Origin: Yamagishiella unicocca | Lineage: Eukaryota; Chlorophyta; Chlorophyceae; Chlamydomonadales; Volvocaceae | Assembly: GCA_003116995.1 (NCBI GenBank) | Contig: BDSL01000016.1 | Location: 992,001 to 1,056,000 of the forward strand | Direction: 5' to 3' | DNA: 64,000 bases | Shown: piece after piece, positions 14,397 to 27,294 of the stretch | How positions within the stretch are numbered: the first letter of the stretch is position 1 | Layout of the letters: each line of letters begins with the position of its first letter | Notes under the pieces: generated by a model | Told to the model about the DNA's origin: nothing | The model's input: the letters and a program-made list of their open reading frames with translations, nothing else | The model's database searches: none | Translations under genes and position numbers: made by a program

Positions 14397-17344
14397 GTAC
14401 GCACGGGTTAGCCCTCCCTGGAGGCGAGGGCCCGCAGCCGGGGTAAGACCTCAGGCGGCGGCCGGGGGCAAAAGACCACGTCTCAGGATATAACGTATTA
14501 AGTTTGTGTGCTAAGTAAGGTCGAGACGGCGTCGATAGTCAGATAAGTCGGTCCGTTGATTGCAGGCCGCGGGCAGGAGGCACGCAAGCTTAATTTTCTT
14601 CCCCGCCCACCCTCCCCCTTGATTTTATGCAGTTTCGTCCCGTTCGCTGGGGGTGTTTCTGCCCGGGCCGCCAAGTTGAGGCTCGGGCAGACCTTAAGGC
14701 CGTTTGACGCAGAAAGGGTTAAAGAGCGCGCAGGGAGGCGCAGCGAGGCGTACGAGGGAGAGGCCTGTTCACACCAATTTGCTTTGGTGTTTGGAACAAA
14801 GATTCAAGTCGCATGGTTCCTCCCAACGGTAACCTCGACTCGGGATAGCATGGCGGCGCCGCCGAACATTTCCTCTTGTCGCTGTTGTAGTCCCGCCTCA
14901 TCAATACCATCGACGACAACAACCAATTGATGCGCTGTTGCAAGAATAGAAGACATTCGTACCCGCCCTCTCAGCCAGGGGTCTCAACCCCGACAGAGTA
15001 GTCAACGCTTTTCTTGCCAGCACCGTATTTGCCCCGAGGTGATCGGTAGCATTGTTTCTAGAAAAGTAGTGTTGTATGTAGATCCTCGTACGCTATCACC
15101 GGTTTGCCTGTTTACCTGCTTCCTGCGGTGGGTTTTTCGAGTATTGCATTGCGTGCTAATTGCTTGCGTGGGCTTTCACGACACCGAGGCCGGTGAAACT
15201 GTGGCGGCGAACATCACCGTTCGGGCCTCCTGCTTGGTGCCGCACCCAACCCAGGGGGCTAGGCTTCTACGCATTTCGTTATCGTTCACACAGCTGCGCA
15301 CAGTTGACACCCTCCTACTCGCCGGCAGCCGGCTCGTTCTCCTGCCACTCCAGAACTCCTTCCCTAACTCCGCGTGTAGCCTCCACTGCCGTCGCTCAGC
15401 TAAAGCGACGATCGCCGCCCGTCTGGCTGGTGAAGTTCCGTGGGGTAGTCTCTAGCCTCAACAGCTAATTCAGACGCTCTCCGCTCCCTGGGTCTGTTGC
15501 AATCCCCGGCTTCTCCCGCACCCACGGCCGCCCTCCACCCTCGCAGGCTCCCCCGACAATCGGCTACATGTCTGTTTTGTCCGTCACTTATGGTGGTGCA
15601 GTAAATATCAACACGCACGTAATAAGAGGATCCACGTACCCTCCCACCACTGCTTATTTGGCTGCACCAGCGCCGGCCCCATCCACCGCTGGCCACCCAC
15701 GTCCGGAACATGAAATTCCGGAAGCAACTTGGCGCAAGCAATGGCATGACCAGAAATCCTACCACGATTACCATACCCAGACGCTATGCAAATTCCGTGC
15801 CAGGACGCTTGTCATTTTTACAGCCCGTGGGCAGGTCGCTGCCGGACCTCCAGCAGCGATGCAGCCCACTAGCAGCCAGCCGCACCGCAGCTGGCGGGGC
15901 GCGGAGCCTGGCTGCCACTGCAGAGCCGCCAGCCGAGCAGCAGCGCAGTGTCCGCACGGCCGGGCAGCCGCCGTCACTCAATGGTGCCCGAGGGTCCCCG
16001 CCCAAGGTAAGCCCGGCTCCCGTCGACTGCCCTTTGCGCCTGACAGAGCTTTCGCCGTCATGTGCACCCACCCACCCACCACACACCGCCAGGATGTCCT
16101 CAAAAGGCACAGCGTACAGCTGACGGAAGCCTCCAGTGCGGCCTCGGCCACCGGCTCCATCTCAACCTGTCTTCGCACGCGTTTCGTAGCGGTCTCGTCG
16201 CTTTGACAGCAGTGGGTACCAATTGCTTTCGCTGTCGTTGGCATCTTTATGCGCAGACATATGGAAGCACATCCAAGCCACGCATTCAACCTGCGCGTCC
16301 ATTCGAAGGCCCACGCGGTCCTTGCCGTCCCGGTTGCTAATTTTCGGTGGAGTCTTCGCGGCCTAGCAGTGATTTGTTTAACACACGTGGCCATGGGTGA
16401 CTGACACGTGAAGTTCCATGCTGGGACCCAGCTGCTCCTGCCACTGCCGTCGCACGTTCTAAGGGTCTTAGCCCTCATCACCGTCTGCTTCGGGAAGCCG
16501 GTGTCCGCTAGCTTGCTGGCGCTGTGGGGATCTCCTCAGGGCCCGGACGCCGCGTGACAGGTGCCCCTGCGCGGCGGCCCCCGCGGTCCCTTGCCAGCCT
16601 GGGAGCCGCTGACGTGTCGCCTCAGCGTCGGGTAAATATCGTTCAACGGGCCGGACCTGACTGCTTCCTCACCACGATGGGTAAGCAAGCGGAACTGGTT
16701 GTCTCGGTAGGGTTAAGCATTCACGTTGCCGATGATTGCTGATGATCGCGAACCGCTACCTAAACATACCCCCCGCTTTGGCTAGAAGGCTGTGACAATC
16801 GCGCATGAGCAACCTTTAGTCAGCAACGCTTGACAAAACCCTCGCCAACCCATAATTTCCGCCCCGTGTCCCTTACTGCTGGCGATAACTAGAGGCTAAG
16901 TTTCACGCGCGCACGGATTCCCGGCGTTTTGCTGTTCGCATCAAAAGAGCGCAAACACACACGGGCTATGCGCGGTTTAGCGGCTTTGCGGTATATTGTC
17001 GCGTCTCCGTTTCCATGAAGACACTCGGGCGTGGCTGGAACAGCAACCTGACTACTGTAGAACTGACATCCACGAGACGCCGCGTGCAATCGCCGATTGA
17101 CTCCCTCTTATACGCCATGATCTGAGTAGCAGCGCCTCGCTTGCCTACCTCGCTACGCCAGGATCGTAAATATGCCATTATCGCTATCTTGGTACATGGC
17201 ATCAACAATAATGCCCTGCTTATCATGTTGGATGGCCCGCAACTTTCCGATGCGCGCGACTGACACGGTAGTGGTGCTTGTCAGCCGTAACGCATAACCC
17301 TCGCATTTGCATGCGGGGGATGATAGTCAACTCACAGTCTTGCA
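14397..17344. other. 3-kb gap between two beta-helix gene starts
   Basis: GC-rich in its left part (14.4-14.75 kb and 15.4-16.7 kb). It probably contains the promoter and 5' UTR of the gene starting near 14396. No minus-strand beta-helix exon was found here that would join the 18.4-kb exons to the 14.4-kb gene. A weak plus-strand spliced ORF is listed separately. Confidence 0.4.
15710..16681 (+). CDS. Doubtful plus-strand spliced ORF, unrecognised
   Basis: Family not recognised. An open stretch from ATG 15710 contains the phrase TITIPRRYANSVPGR and Ser/Ala/Pro-rich text, and ends at a good donor (AAG|GTAAGC, about 16007). A good acceptor (ccgccag|G, about 16093) restores an open frame reading VLKRHSVQLTEASSAASATG, which stops at 16206. 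A third acceptor/donor-bounded stretch (about 16537-16681, ending ATGG|GTAAGC) could be another exon but is not joined convincingly. The protein would be low-complexity and probably disordered. It may be a real minor gene, a gene fragment or chance in GC-rich DNA. Confidence 0.25.
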
Positions 17345-17381
17345 CAATCTGGGGTCCACTTCATTTTCGGACCCCAGATTG
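17345..17381. repeat. Perfect 13-bp inverted repeat (hairpin)
   Basis: Arms CAATCTGGGGTCC (17345-17357) and its exact reverse complement (17369-17381) flank an 11-nt loop. It lies to the left of the last recognised exon of the 18.4-kb beta-helix gene, so in a possible intron or 3' region. No pol III signals or coding context were recognised. Confidence 0.8.
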
Positions 17382-17578
17382 ACAGTCATTCGCATGCTTG
17401 CTGGCATTTTGCAGCTTTTGGGTTGTGTTACAATAGGGGTCAATTCGCAGTCCTACCTTTAAAAGCAAGCCCTGGGGGCGAACGAAACACGCCACACCTG
17501 TTTACCTAACCCTCAGTGTCGTGTACCGCAGTGCTTTTTGCGCGATCTTATTAATGGTCCTCATTATCCAACACTTAC

Positions 17579-18448
17579 CCCCGAAGTTTCGCTTGCTGGC
17601 CGTCAGGTCAGCTTGTTCCCCAGGTCCATCCCCGTCGGCTTCCTCCATCAGTCTTCGCGCCACAGGCTGTAACAAAAACGCATTTCCAATGAACTTGGTA
17701 TCGCGAACGGTCATAGTGCCGGCGAAATTACTCGCATGAACCGCGAGGGCAGCGGCAGCGGTAGAATCCGTAATGGGCACAAGCGCATCCGGTGCCAGTA
17801 AGTCGACACGTCCAGCTTCCTGAAGGTCAGAATGACACAAGTTATACAATAGCGTCCAATGTAATGCCTGCTTGGGGCACCGCTTACCAGCGTATAAGTG
17901 AAATTTTTGAAGACGCTGTCCTCGATGACAATAGTTGCAGACATTGAGGAACTGATACGTAATCCAGGACAGTTGCAACCCTCAAGCTGCACGTCTGAGA
18001 GGTACAGTTCGCTGCCATGGAACTCAAAAAGGCTGTCCATACCGGCAGAACCACAGCGCAGTACTGTCGCAGGGCTCCCTCCATTCCCACGGACGCCTTG
18101 AATTGTTGCCGCCATTGGCAGAATAAGTGGCTCGTCGAAGACAAGAGTGCCGGTCGGGAGAATAAAATCTACCCGATGGTCACTGTTGTTTCGCTCAAGC
18201 TCCAAGCTGGAAAGTAGGTCAGCAGCGTTTTTCACTGTGTACGTCTTCGTGTCACTTGCAAGGCGTCGGCGACTTATGTCGTCTGCTAGCTTCCCGGCGT
18301 ATTCCTCATGCGCCATGGATAAGGACGCCGAAATCGTTGCGGCTGCTACCATCCAAGCCACTAAGCCAGTTAAACGATATGGAATCGAATGCGGACCCAT
18401 GGTCGCCCTGTGGCGTTGTCGTGGTCGCGAGGACGGTTGGAAGGGCAT
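17579..18448 (-). CDS. N-terminal part of a second beta-helix protein (two exons seen)
   Basis: Exon 1 (18448-17888, ending CTG|GTAAGC) has an N-terminal hydrophobic segment (LVAWMVAAATISASLSMA; an alternative start Met is at 18400), a RRRLASD stretch, then a beta-helix opening in which a TGTLVFDEPL-type phrase precedes alternating strands. Exon 2 (17819-17579, acceptor cttcag, donor GTAAGT) continues in phase 0 with another helical rung (TMTVRDTKFIGNAF). No further exon was found in the next 3 kb to the left. Either the gene is a truncated paralogue of the protein encoded at 1-14.4 kb, or these are the true first exons of that gene and the 14.4-kb start is spurious. The rung motif resembles the exon at about 13.6-13.3 kb (TVTNNRLLWQP). 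Probably extracellular; function unknown. Confidence 0.55.
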
Positions 18449-19763
18449 CCCTTCAGGCTTTCCTCGAGCCGGCTATGTTTTCACACCTTGCATTCCGCTA
18501 GTGGTAAACCACGCTAGAGGATACAATGTAGGTACGCAGGTTTCTGCAGTTCCCTAGTGTAACATAACAGGAGCGTACCCGGTAATACAGGGCGCGAACA
18601 GTGCAGGTCCTTCAATAACTGATGTCTAAAAGCAGTAGGACGGCAATACAACAACAGTAATGTTCTACATCGACTTCTGAACAGTGGACCTGTGGACGTA
18701 ATAGGGCCCGCGTCGTACCATAGCCTTCGCACGCATCCAGAGACGAGAGACCTACAATGACACATGAACACGTAACGATTGCCAAATTGACAAATTCCGC
18801 ATGCGCATGGCGCTTCCTTTGACGAACAAACGCATAGTGTAACATGAGTCTCTTCTCCCCAGCCGACCGCTTTTTGTGCCCCATTTCAAACGGAAGACAT
18901 GCACGGTGGAGCCACTACAAAGGATGTGTCGGGGGCGAGGGCCGTCGAGGTTCTGTACAGGTCGATTGTCTGGCTGCCGGGGCGGCCGGCATAGCTGACA
19001 GCTGGGCCAGACTGGGCGGGTTGCGAAGTGTTGCGATAAGGTCATAACTGGCCGATGCATGTACGCCTGCAGAAGTATGCTCCATCGCGTGCATTGTACG
19101 GCGATATTATGTGACCTGGAGCTGCCGGGAGTGTATTCCGGGCGCGGACCCGGACCCCCGATCTGCGTGTGCGGTGTCCGCTCTATGGTTGCATGCGGTT
19201 TACTGCATTGTTTTATGCATCTTAGCGTTTAACTGCATGTTCAGCTCTCAACAACGCGTCCCCAGGTACGCTACTTGCAATAAGAGGCTGTTTACCGAGG
19301 AATGCGATCGGCTTGCGATGAGTGCAGCAACTGGCTGGACCTCTGGGCCCGCAAGCTTAGCCCACCCTCAGAGCGGCCCAGACGCAAAGGGGGGCGGCAT
19401 CCCTATGGCCAGGATGAGTACCCTGGAGTACCCGCCTAGGGTGCGCTTGGCATCCCTGGGGACCGTGTGCTGTGGCGGCGCACCAGTATGGGCAAACCTG
19501 AAACGACCCAAACAGGGCTCCAAGGATGCTGCTTGATTTTGGGCTCCTAATGGAGAGCTATAGGTGCAAAACAGCGCCGCCAGTGTGACAAGCCGTCTCC
19601 TGCCGTCTTGCAGCATGAAAGGCCTATGAGGATCAGTGCAGCCCGTCGCCCCCTCCTTACAAGCACTGTCGTCGGAGGTGGATAAGCACATGGACACATG
19701 CAAAATGCATCCTCTACATTGCCGCTGTCCTTACATCGGCTTACGTAAGCTGCGGAAAACGGC

Positions 19764-19893
19764 CCTGCGCCCTGGCCCTGCGCCCTGGCCCTGCGCCCTG
19801 GCCCTGCGCCCTGGCCCTGCGCCCTGGCCCTGCGCCCTGGCCCTGCGCCCTGGCCCTGCGCCCTGGCCCTGCGCCCTGGCCCGCGCCCTGGCC
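19764..19893. repeat. 13-bp GC-rich minisatellite
   Basis: About nine tandem copies of CCCTGCGCCCTGG, then shorter CCCGCGCCCTGG units. Because 13 is not a multiple of 3, all frames stay open through it, producing spurious ORFs on both strands. Confidence 0.9.
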
Positions 19894-20295
19894 CGCGCCC
19901 TCGGACGGGACATGGTCGGCATCAGATCGTCGTAACCGCATCCAGGGAATTCCTGTAGGATAAATTGTCGACCCTGGGGGATTGGCCTAGGAATGCTGTA
20001 CCACCGTGCAGGCAGGAGAATCGCATCTTCAAGCTTGAAGTTTCAACGAGTTTCTAACGTTTCGCTGGCCACTGCCGGTATTGCATGCGGATTTGATAAC
20101 AGATACGAAATACCTTCTAACATATTGTCTCGACTGTTAATGTTCAGTGAAGGCACACCATAGCCGTCCTGTCGATTTCTGTCCGACAATGGGAAAACGT
20201 TTCCTTTTCAATCCTTACGTGAACACGATCCTTCAGCCGCACAGAAGATTATTAAGACGTCTTACTTCTTTCTGTAATGTAAGGATGATGATGAC

Positions 20296-20889
20296 ATGCT
20301 ACAGTGGGTACGATGTTGCGGTGTCATCAAGACCGGGCGAACCCAGGACAAGGACAAGGGACCAGTCCCGGACGGTCCCGGGCCTCAAACGATAGGAGAG
20401 CCGGGGCTGAGCCCAGCAGACGCCCCCAAAGGCACAGGTAAAGAACATAACATCCCACCGCGCCCAAGACTACGGGGCCCCGGCAAATACAATCACCAAC
20501 GGCCACGAGGAGGGGAAAAACGCAAACCCGAGCAGACGGCGCCCCTGGTGGACTCACGAACACGGCCACAGACAACAGACACAACTAGGCACGCCAACCC
20601 GCATGGGAGAACAACGCCAAAAACAAACATCCCCCGGCCCAGACGGCACCAGACAGGCGGACAAACGGCCCACGGAGAGCACGGTGCAGGAGTCGCTCAG
20701 GCCCTCCAGGGCAGCCAGGGATCAGCCAGCACACCGCAAGCGACCACCAACCACACGGCGGAATGGGCAGGCGGCCCTGACACCACCCCACCCGGTCTAC
20801 GGCACGTCGAGCTGAGGAAAACCCCACAGGCGGGCCCAAAACACGGATTAAGGCTTATGATCGCAAGCTGGAGACGGGCCGCTAGCTGA
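20296..20889 (+). mobile_element. Possible retroelement-derived ORF fragment
   Basis: A 197-aa plus-strand ORF with strongly A/C-rich sense composition, unlike its surroundings. The product is rich in P, G, R, T and H with no recognised domain. It resembles the degenerate 5'/ORF1-type regions of non-LTR elements in being basic and low-complexity, but no reverse transcriptase, endonuclease or target-site duplication was seen. It could equally be chance in a biased stretch. Confidence 0.25.
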
Positions 20890-21372
20890 GCACGCGGGCA
20901 TCTGTGCTGGCTGCAGGACAAGGCACGCATGACCGACATGTAGCAGGGGCCTTCCACTTACAGAGCCGGCTGTACAGCACGCGGGCCGGCTTTTGGAGGA
21001 GTGATTACACACGTTGGACGAGATGTATGCATAGTTACCAGTATACCGGCAGGACAGATACTGAGCACGGTAGACAACGTGGGCGTAACTGCAAACTCCT
21101 ACACGGTTGGACAGCGCTTAAAACCATGATAGGATATTCTGGACCCGAGGCTCGGAATTAAAACTAGACACTTGGTTGCAACAACTTGTACACGCCACAC
21201 GACGAACCCATCTGGCCCATCAAACTCGCAGGCACACCCGCTCTCTGCACTCGCTAGTAGCGCCACCAGAAACGGACCAATAAGCCATCGCGTGTCGAGG
21301 CAAGGCAGCTAGACGCCGCCTAGGAGCGATGTCCAGCGCCCAAGCACAGGCGCAAGTGAATGTGGCAAACGC

Positions 21373-21377
21373 TTACA
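21373..21377 (-). terminator. TGTAA poly(A) signal of EMC1
   Basis: TTACA on the plus strand (TGTAA on the transcript), about 45 nt past the EMC1 stop. TGTAA is the usual chlorophyte polyadenylation signal. Confidence 0.6.
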
Positions 21378-21420
21378 ACCGCACAACACATATGCCCAAG
21401 CTACCCTGCATTTCAACGCC

Positions 21421-24400
21421 TCATTTCCACTTCTGATTGAGCGACGTCTGCTTCGCCATGTATTGCATCACCACGGCCCCGCCTGTCAGCCCCACCAGCG
21501 CCGCTAGGAGCAGCGCGTAGTTGAAGTCGTCCTCTAGGGAGTCGAAGCCCTTGGCCGGCGACAGGCGCGTGAAGAACAAGTCCACCCCGTGCACGAACAT
21601 GAGGCATGTGGACTCCAGGCGGGTGGGCTCCACGCTGATGCCGCGAACGCCCAGAACCTGCTTGTCTAGCGTTACGAAGCTCAATGGCGACAGCGGCAGC
21701 GTGTCCTACAGCGGGCAGTGGGGACAGGAGGTTGCGACAAAAAGTGGTCGCGCCGATCTTGGGGGCTTGGGCAATATCGATTCAGCGTTCGACGTTTGGA
21801 AAGTGAGGAAATTACTTGACACGAGCAGGCTGAGCATGTATAGTGCTTCTTGTTGTTTTCAGGATGAGGAAGGCTGCCTTGCAGAACACAAATGACAAAA
21901 AAGTAAGGCGCTCTTCCGCTGCAGGAGCCTAGATCCCATGCCCGCTTTACCTGGTATGGCACAAGGCCCTCCTCCATTTCGTCTTGACTCAGCTTCTGCT
22001 TCTTGGGACGGCGAGGGTCGACCCACCGGCGGTCCATGGCATACACCTGCGCCCGCAGCTCAGTCAGGAGCGCCCTGATACGCAACCACAAGCCCGCCCT
22101 GGACACACGCTTTACGTACACCCCTCACCTGGTCCGTGTTCGTTACCAGCAGTATCTGCTTGGCCGTAATGCCCTGCTCGGTGCGTGTCACCGTCGCAGC
22201 CGTAGGTACCAAGCGGGAGAAGAATGACTGCGTCTGGACCTCGACGGGCGTGGGTGTAAACGACGACACGGGCTGCGTGTTGTTGGGGTTGAACAGGTAG
22301 TCCAGCACGCTAAACTCCCGACCGGCCGTTGCGTCGTACAGCTCCATGGAGCAGGCCAGGTACCTGCCAATCCGGCAGTTAAGCAGTTGTCGAGCTCAGC
22401 AACGGCGTCCCGCGCACCCCAGTGGCAGTTTGCGAAGCCCTAATTCCAGCGCAGGGACGGACGCTTGTACGTCCCCTCGTGCACGGAAGTTCTGGAGGCC
22501 TTCTTTGCGAGGCGTGCGCGTTTCAGGACTACCGCCACAAACGCAATAGCGGCAGGCGACGCAGGTCCCAGGGATCCGATAAGTGGGCATTGGCAGGATA
22601 AGGAAGTCGCCCAAGTGCACTGTTACATGAAACCAATGACTAAAGCCATGGACAAGCATTATTGGCGGGCGTAGATGGCGTACATCTCAACACATACACG
22701 TATGCAAAGGATGCCAGAAGGACGCCACCCTGGTCGCAGCCCACCGTCCAAGACAGGCAGGAGGCCGGCCTTTCCCAACGCACCGTCCCGAGTCGATGTC
22801 CCTGAAGAAGTATAGTACGGCGTTCTCCATCATCACGGCGGTCACGGGGCCGCGTGCTCCCGCGTGTGACTGCTGGTGCAAGATGCGGCCCGTCACCGTA
22901 TCCACCAGGTGTATCGTTACCTCCGCAGAAAGGCTGTCGGCGCCACCGGCAGTGTCCACCGGCACGCCGTTCGGGAGGCCAGTCGCCACGACGAGCAAGT
23001 TGGGATTCAGGTACTTGTACTTGATGGTTCGGTCGGAGAGCACCTACGCAGCCGTAACATGGAAGTTACGCGGGAACGCCGACGCGGCGATAGGCGATGG
23101 CACAGCGGCCAGAAAACAACACACCTTGACAGATGACTGGACGGGCTCAGTAGGGTCCCGGGACGCCATGGCCAGGATGCTGTCCGAAAGCGTGATCTGC
23201 CACGCTTTCGCAGCCGACACGTCTGCGGTGGACTCGTGGATGGGTGCCAACCGGAAGCCTTGCAAGGTGCTGGCGCCCGGCCCTTGCGTGAAGAAGTAGA
23301 CGGACTTTTGGGTAGATGCGTAATGCATTCGGCTGGCTGCCGTGTCGGGCAGAAGGTGGACGGAAGGCGTGCCGTCAGGGTCGCTGGATTGCTCGACGAG
23401 CATGTAGAGGCTTTGGACCGCGGAGCCTTCGTGCAAGGGCGCGTGCAACGGCACGACCTTGCCAACGCCGTACGGCAAGGAGAGGTGCCACAGCTGCTCG
23501 CCCGTGTGGGCGTTCAGGACGGTGGCGTAGGCCCCTGGGTGCGCCTCGCGCAGCAAGAGGACTTCGGGTGAGTGTTGAATGTCGTGGTAGCCGCGCCACG
23601 GCAGCAAGCGCGTCGGCATGGAATGCGGCGCGAAAGCCCGAGACCACAGAAGACGGCCGTCACCGTTGTGCAGAGCCGCCAGCTTGCCTGCAAGCCGAAA
23701 GCACAGCATCTTAGCGCTAGACTTGGGACCAAAACGTACAATCGGCAATGGCTCCTTTGGGGTTCCTTACCAGTGGCCGTCAGCGCCAAGAGCAGTTTCC
23801 GAAAGCCATTGACGTCACGGACTGGCGTGGTCTTGTCCGAGAGAAAGCCTCGAAGGTGAAGGAACTCAGCGGCCTCTGCGGGGGTGTTCAGCTTGAGCTG
23901 AATCCTTGCCCCCAGGATCTGGTACCTGTGCACAGTAGAAACAGCGAGGTATCAGTCTATTTGCGGCGCGTACCGCATTTTAATCGGGGCCCTACGATCT
24001 TGGGCGAACTCGGTCCGGTCAGTGGCACACGGCCAGCAACACAAGCCGAGAGAAACCACAGCTCATGGCCAAGGTGTGCGCGCGTACCCGGTAACTAGGA
24101 CAATACCATTATTACCCCGACCATTTGCACCTCCACTATTGCCAAAAAAGCTGCATTCACTCCGCAGGACGTGCTGCCAAGCAACTCACTGCCAGCCCCA
24201 CAAGACCTTGAAACTAATCGTGTTCTTAAGTGCCGGCAGGTTATAAATGTCAGGCGAGATGACATGGCCTTACCTGAGACGCGTCTGCAGATCAGCCTTA
24301 AGGCCGGAAGATGACTCCAGCCCGGTGCCATTGCCACTCTTTGCCGGTAGGTCCACAAACAGCGTTTCCTTGATCGTCGCCAAGCTCTCATCCCGCGACC

Positions 24401-27294
24401 ACACGATAACGCCTTGCTGCAGCAAGATGGTGAAGCCGTTGCTGAAGGACACCAGAGCCCTGCGGTTCGGGTCGAGCATTCGCACAGTCGGGAGTCTGGG
24501 CCAGCATACGCCGCACGACGTGCCTGGTCAGTTGCCCCGCCGTCCCGAAAACGTAAAATATCGTTTTCGCTCTCCCCGATTCGCCGCAACCGCCATCGAG
24601 GACCCATAACACGTCCCCCGTTTGCTTCTCCTGCAGGATACAAGCACCGGGAGCAGAATAACACCTTCCAGCCCTCGTGCCACATGTCTCACACCTGAAG
24701 CCAGTGGTCGTGTCCTTCTTGCGAAACGTGCCGAGCACGACCCCTGTGGGCGAGGGCAGTAGAGCCTGCCCCACCAGCCGCTCAGCCATGGGGACAGCCG
24801 GGAACGACTCCTCCTGTACGACGGCGCCGCTGCCGGACAGGACGATCACCAGCTCCATGCCGCCTGCGCAAAGCCACGGCATCCTAGGGCGTGAGTAGAT
24901 GTGTTGGGCTTCGGGGGCGAACCCTGTGGAGGCCTATGCTTGCGCCTGACTGACCGTCTGCGGATGTGTCCAAGAGCCCAACGACGCTGTCCTGGTCCGT
25001 GCGTGTATCAGACGATACTCCAATCGTCTTTGGGAAGTACTTCAGCAAGCTGAGCTGACCGTCTTCCTCCAGCTTCAACATAGCAGCGCCTGGACTACCT
25101 GCGCATTACACGGACGCATATTGGCATGTATGTGTCCTTAATGTTGGTGTTCACATACCACGTACATGCCGTCCATGCTTTTTGTCCTCGACCAGATCTT
25201 AAGGTTTCGTCGTTGTCAGAGCTTACGAACCGGTCAAGATTATCATGCTGGCACTAACGAACCTGGATCTGAGGTGTACACAATGTAACCGCTTGATGTG
25301 CCGACCAGTCGGTGCAATTGCCCTGACGGCATTCCGGGGGCCAGCGTTGACAGCAAGTGGCAGCTCATGGTGACCGCCGCGGCATCACCTGCACGGCCAA
25401 ATGTTGAATACGGTCGAATTATGTAAGCCACGATGTCAGTCATGTCGTGCCGCGTTGCGGCAACTGCAGCCAACAAAGCTCATCTGGTGCTGTCAGCCTG
25501 GCGCGCTTCGCCATGGCCTGCTAATCCACGTCCCCATAATGTGTTTCTTGAAAGTCAGGCAGGATGAACCACTCCAAGAGTTGCGTGTCTTGGGCAGCAT
25601 TCAAAGTAACGGTCTGCAATGAACCTGTCCCCCTGGCGATGTTCGATACCACAGCGCCACACGTGTGCTAGGGTTATCCACAGGTGCCCGCCTACACCAC
25701 GAGAGCTTTGCGCTGGTTGGTTTCGCTCCCATAGCTCCTCCCTTTCGGGTCGATCAGGCTGGCCGATGTTCGTGACTTCCTTTCGATACCAGCAAGCTTG
25801 CTCTAACGGAATGACGATTGGGATGACACGGCCCCAAGTAATAAGCCTGTCCGTCTGTCCGCATGCCCGAAGGTATGCCGCCTGACTGCTGCCTCTTTCG
25901 TTTCACTGCCGCCAAAGGGTGCACGGGTTGGGTTCCGCTGCCGTCGCCTTGCTTCGACGCAAGTCCCGACAACAGCCCGGCCATTCCCGCCGCCTGACTG
26001 CTTGTGACTAAGCGGGCCCCTGCGCTTTCTAGCCACTGTTCTTGGCTTGTGTCGAACCCGTAAGACATGTCCCGGGGCACTTACCGCCCAATGGCGCGAC
26101 GCAGATAGCGGTGCCATCGAGTGACAAGGCCGCAATGCTGCCCTCGGAGGTGGACAGCACGGAAGACAGGGGTAGAGGCGAGTCCACGACCTGTTCCCTC
26201 CCGATCTGCCCCCCTTGCACCTCGGTGACTGCGCCTTGGGTTGACCTATGCCACACGCAGCGAGCTTTACGTCAGAAAGAAGGAGACCCGTTGCGAGCAA
26301 TTAAAGCTCCAGCTGGCAAGCAGTGACGGCGACCAGAGCTTGGAGGCGGTCCTCACCCCGTGTCGAAGGCGACGACAAAAGCGCTGCTCCGGGAAACAAG
26401 TGCTATCGTGTTGTCTTTGTCCAGGTCCGCCCGGGTTGGCTGCTTCAGGAGCTCCGTACCATCGCTGGCGTCCAAAACCTTAGGGGCAGAGGAGCATCAG
26501 TTCCAAATGTTTGGAAGTGGACATGCGTGCACAGACGGGCGACTTCAACCGACATCCATCTGATGAATTTGCACATGGGGACCGTGTCGGCGCTAACGCA
26601 CAGCCTTTCGCAATCACAGTTTGATGTTATCGCCGGCCACGGTGGCCCGTACCGAGCACGATGGGGTGTTTATGTCTTTAGCTGGGTAGTGGGGTAATGC
26701 GAACTTTCGGAACGCAACGGACGGCAACACCGTGGGCCCCCCTTCCCTCGCTTGGGGCACCAGAGCATGGCTGCATGCTATGCGACGGAGCACGACGGTA
26801 CTTCACCCCAAACAATGACACGTGTGCTTCACCTGAAGCTCGCCAGCTTGTAGCAGCAGGATGCTTGTTGAGCCACCGGCTGTGTCCGGAATCTCCGCCA
26901 GCATTGGGACTGCGTTTGCATTCGGCAGTTTCCGCTGCCATTTGAGATTGCCGTCAAGATCAAAGGTGCGCAGAAAGCCGTCCGCAGCCGTCAACAAAGT
27001 GTTCGACTGGGATAAAAGCAATAACGATGAAGATCCACCGCTGCTGCTTAACAACTTGCGCCAGGCGACGCTGCCGTCGCGTAGGTTCAGGCAGCCGACA
27101 ACGGTCTGCACCGTTGAGATGCAGACCCGGGGCTTTGCTGGATTAAATACTGCATTGGACACCAGGCCGACGTGCTGCCTGTACCAATCGTAGGTCCCCA
27201 CTTGGTCCTCAAACATCGCTGCTGCTCCATGTGCGGTCGCCAGCGCTAAAATTACTATCAGCAACATATCGAGGCGACTAAGAGGTCTATCCAT
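21421..27294 (-). CDS. EMC1: ER membrane protein complex subunit 1 (EMC1)
   Basis: Largest luminal subunit of the EMC insertase, which inserts tail-anchored and multi-pass proteins into the ER membrane. Exon 1 (27294-26833) encodes a signal peptide (LLIVILALATAHGAAA) followed by FEDQVGTYDWYRQHVG, the typical mature start, and PQQ/WD-like beta-propeller text (GFLRTFDLDGNLKWQRKLPN). Later exons carry further propeller blades (DGTELLKQPTRADLDKDNT near 26.4 kb; SEGSIAALSLDGTAICVAP near 26.15 kb) and the conserved DUF1620 C-terminal region: REFSVLDYLFNPNN (22.3 kb), VYAMDRRWVDPRRP and EEGLVPYQ (22.05-21.95 kb). The last exon has RLESTCLMFVHGVDLFFTR, then EDDFNYALLL and one TM helix, ending in KWK-stop. 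Order and spacing match a full-length subunit. Internal exon borders were not all resolved. A CACGTG repeat array lies upstream. Confidence 0.93.

Larger units (their letters stand above)
18449..21372. other. Intergenic region, no convincing gene
   Basis: Several open frames overlap on both strands but show no family features or splice support. A 141-aa plus ORF at 19111-19536 was not recognised. The region also holds a 13-bp minisatellite and a composition-biased ORF at 20.3-20.9 kb, both listed separately. Confidence 0.4.

Noticed and set aside
19636..19941. PGPAPWPCALALR repeat proteins on both strands
   Set aside because: They arise from the 13-bp GC-rich array; three frames and both strands are open for the same reason.
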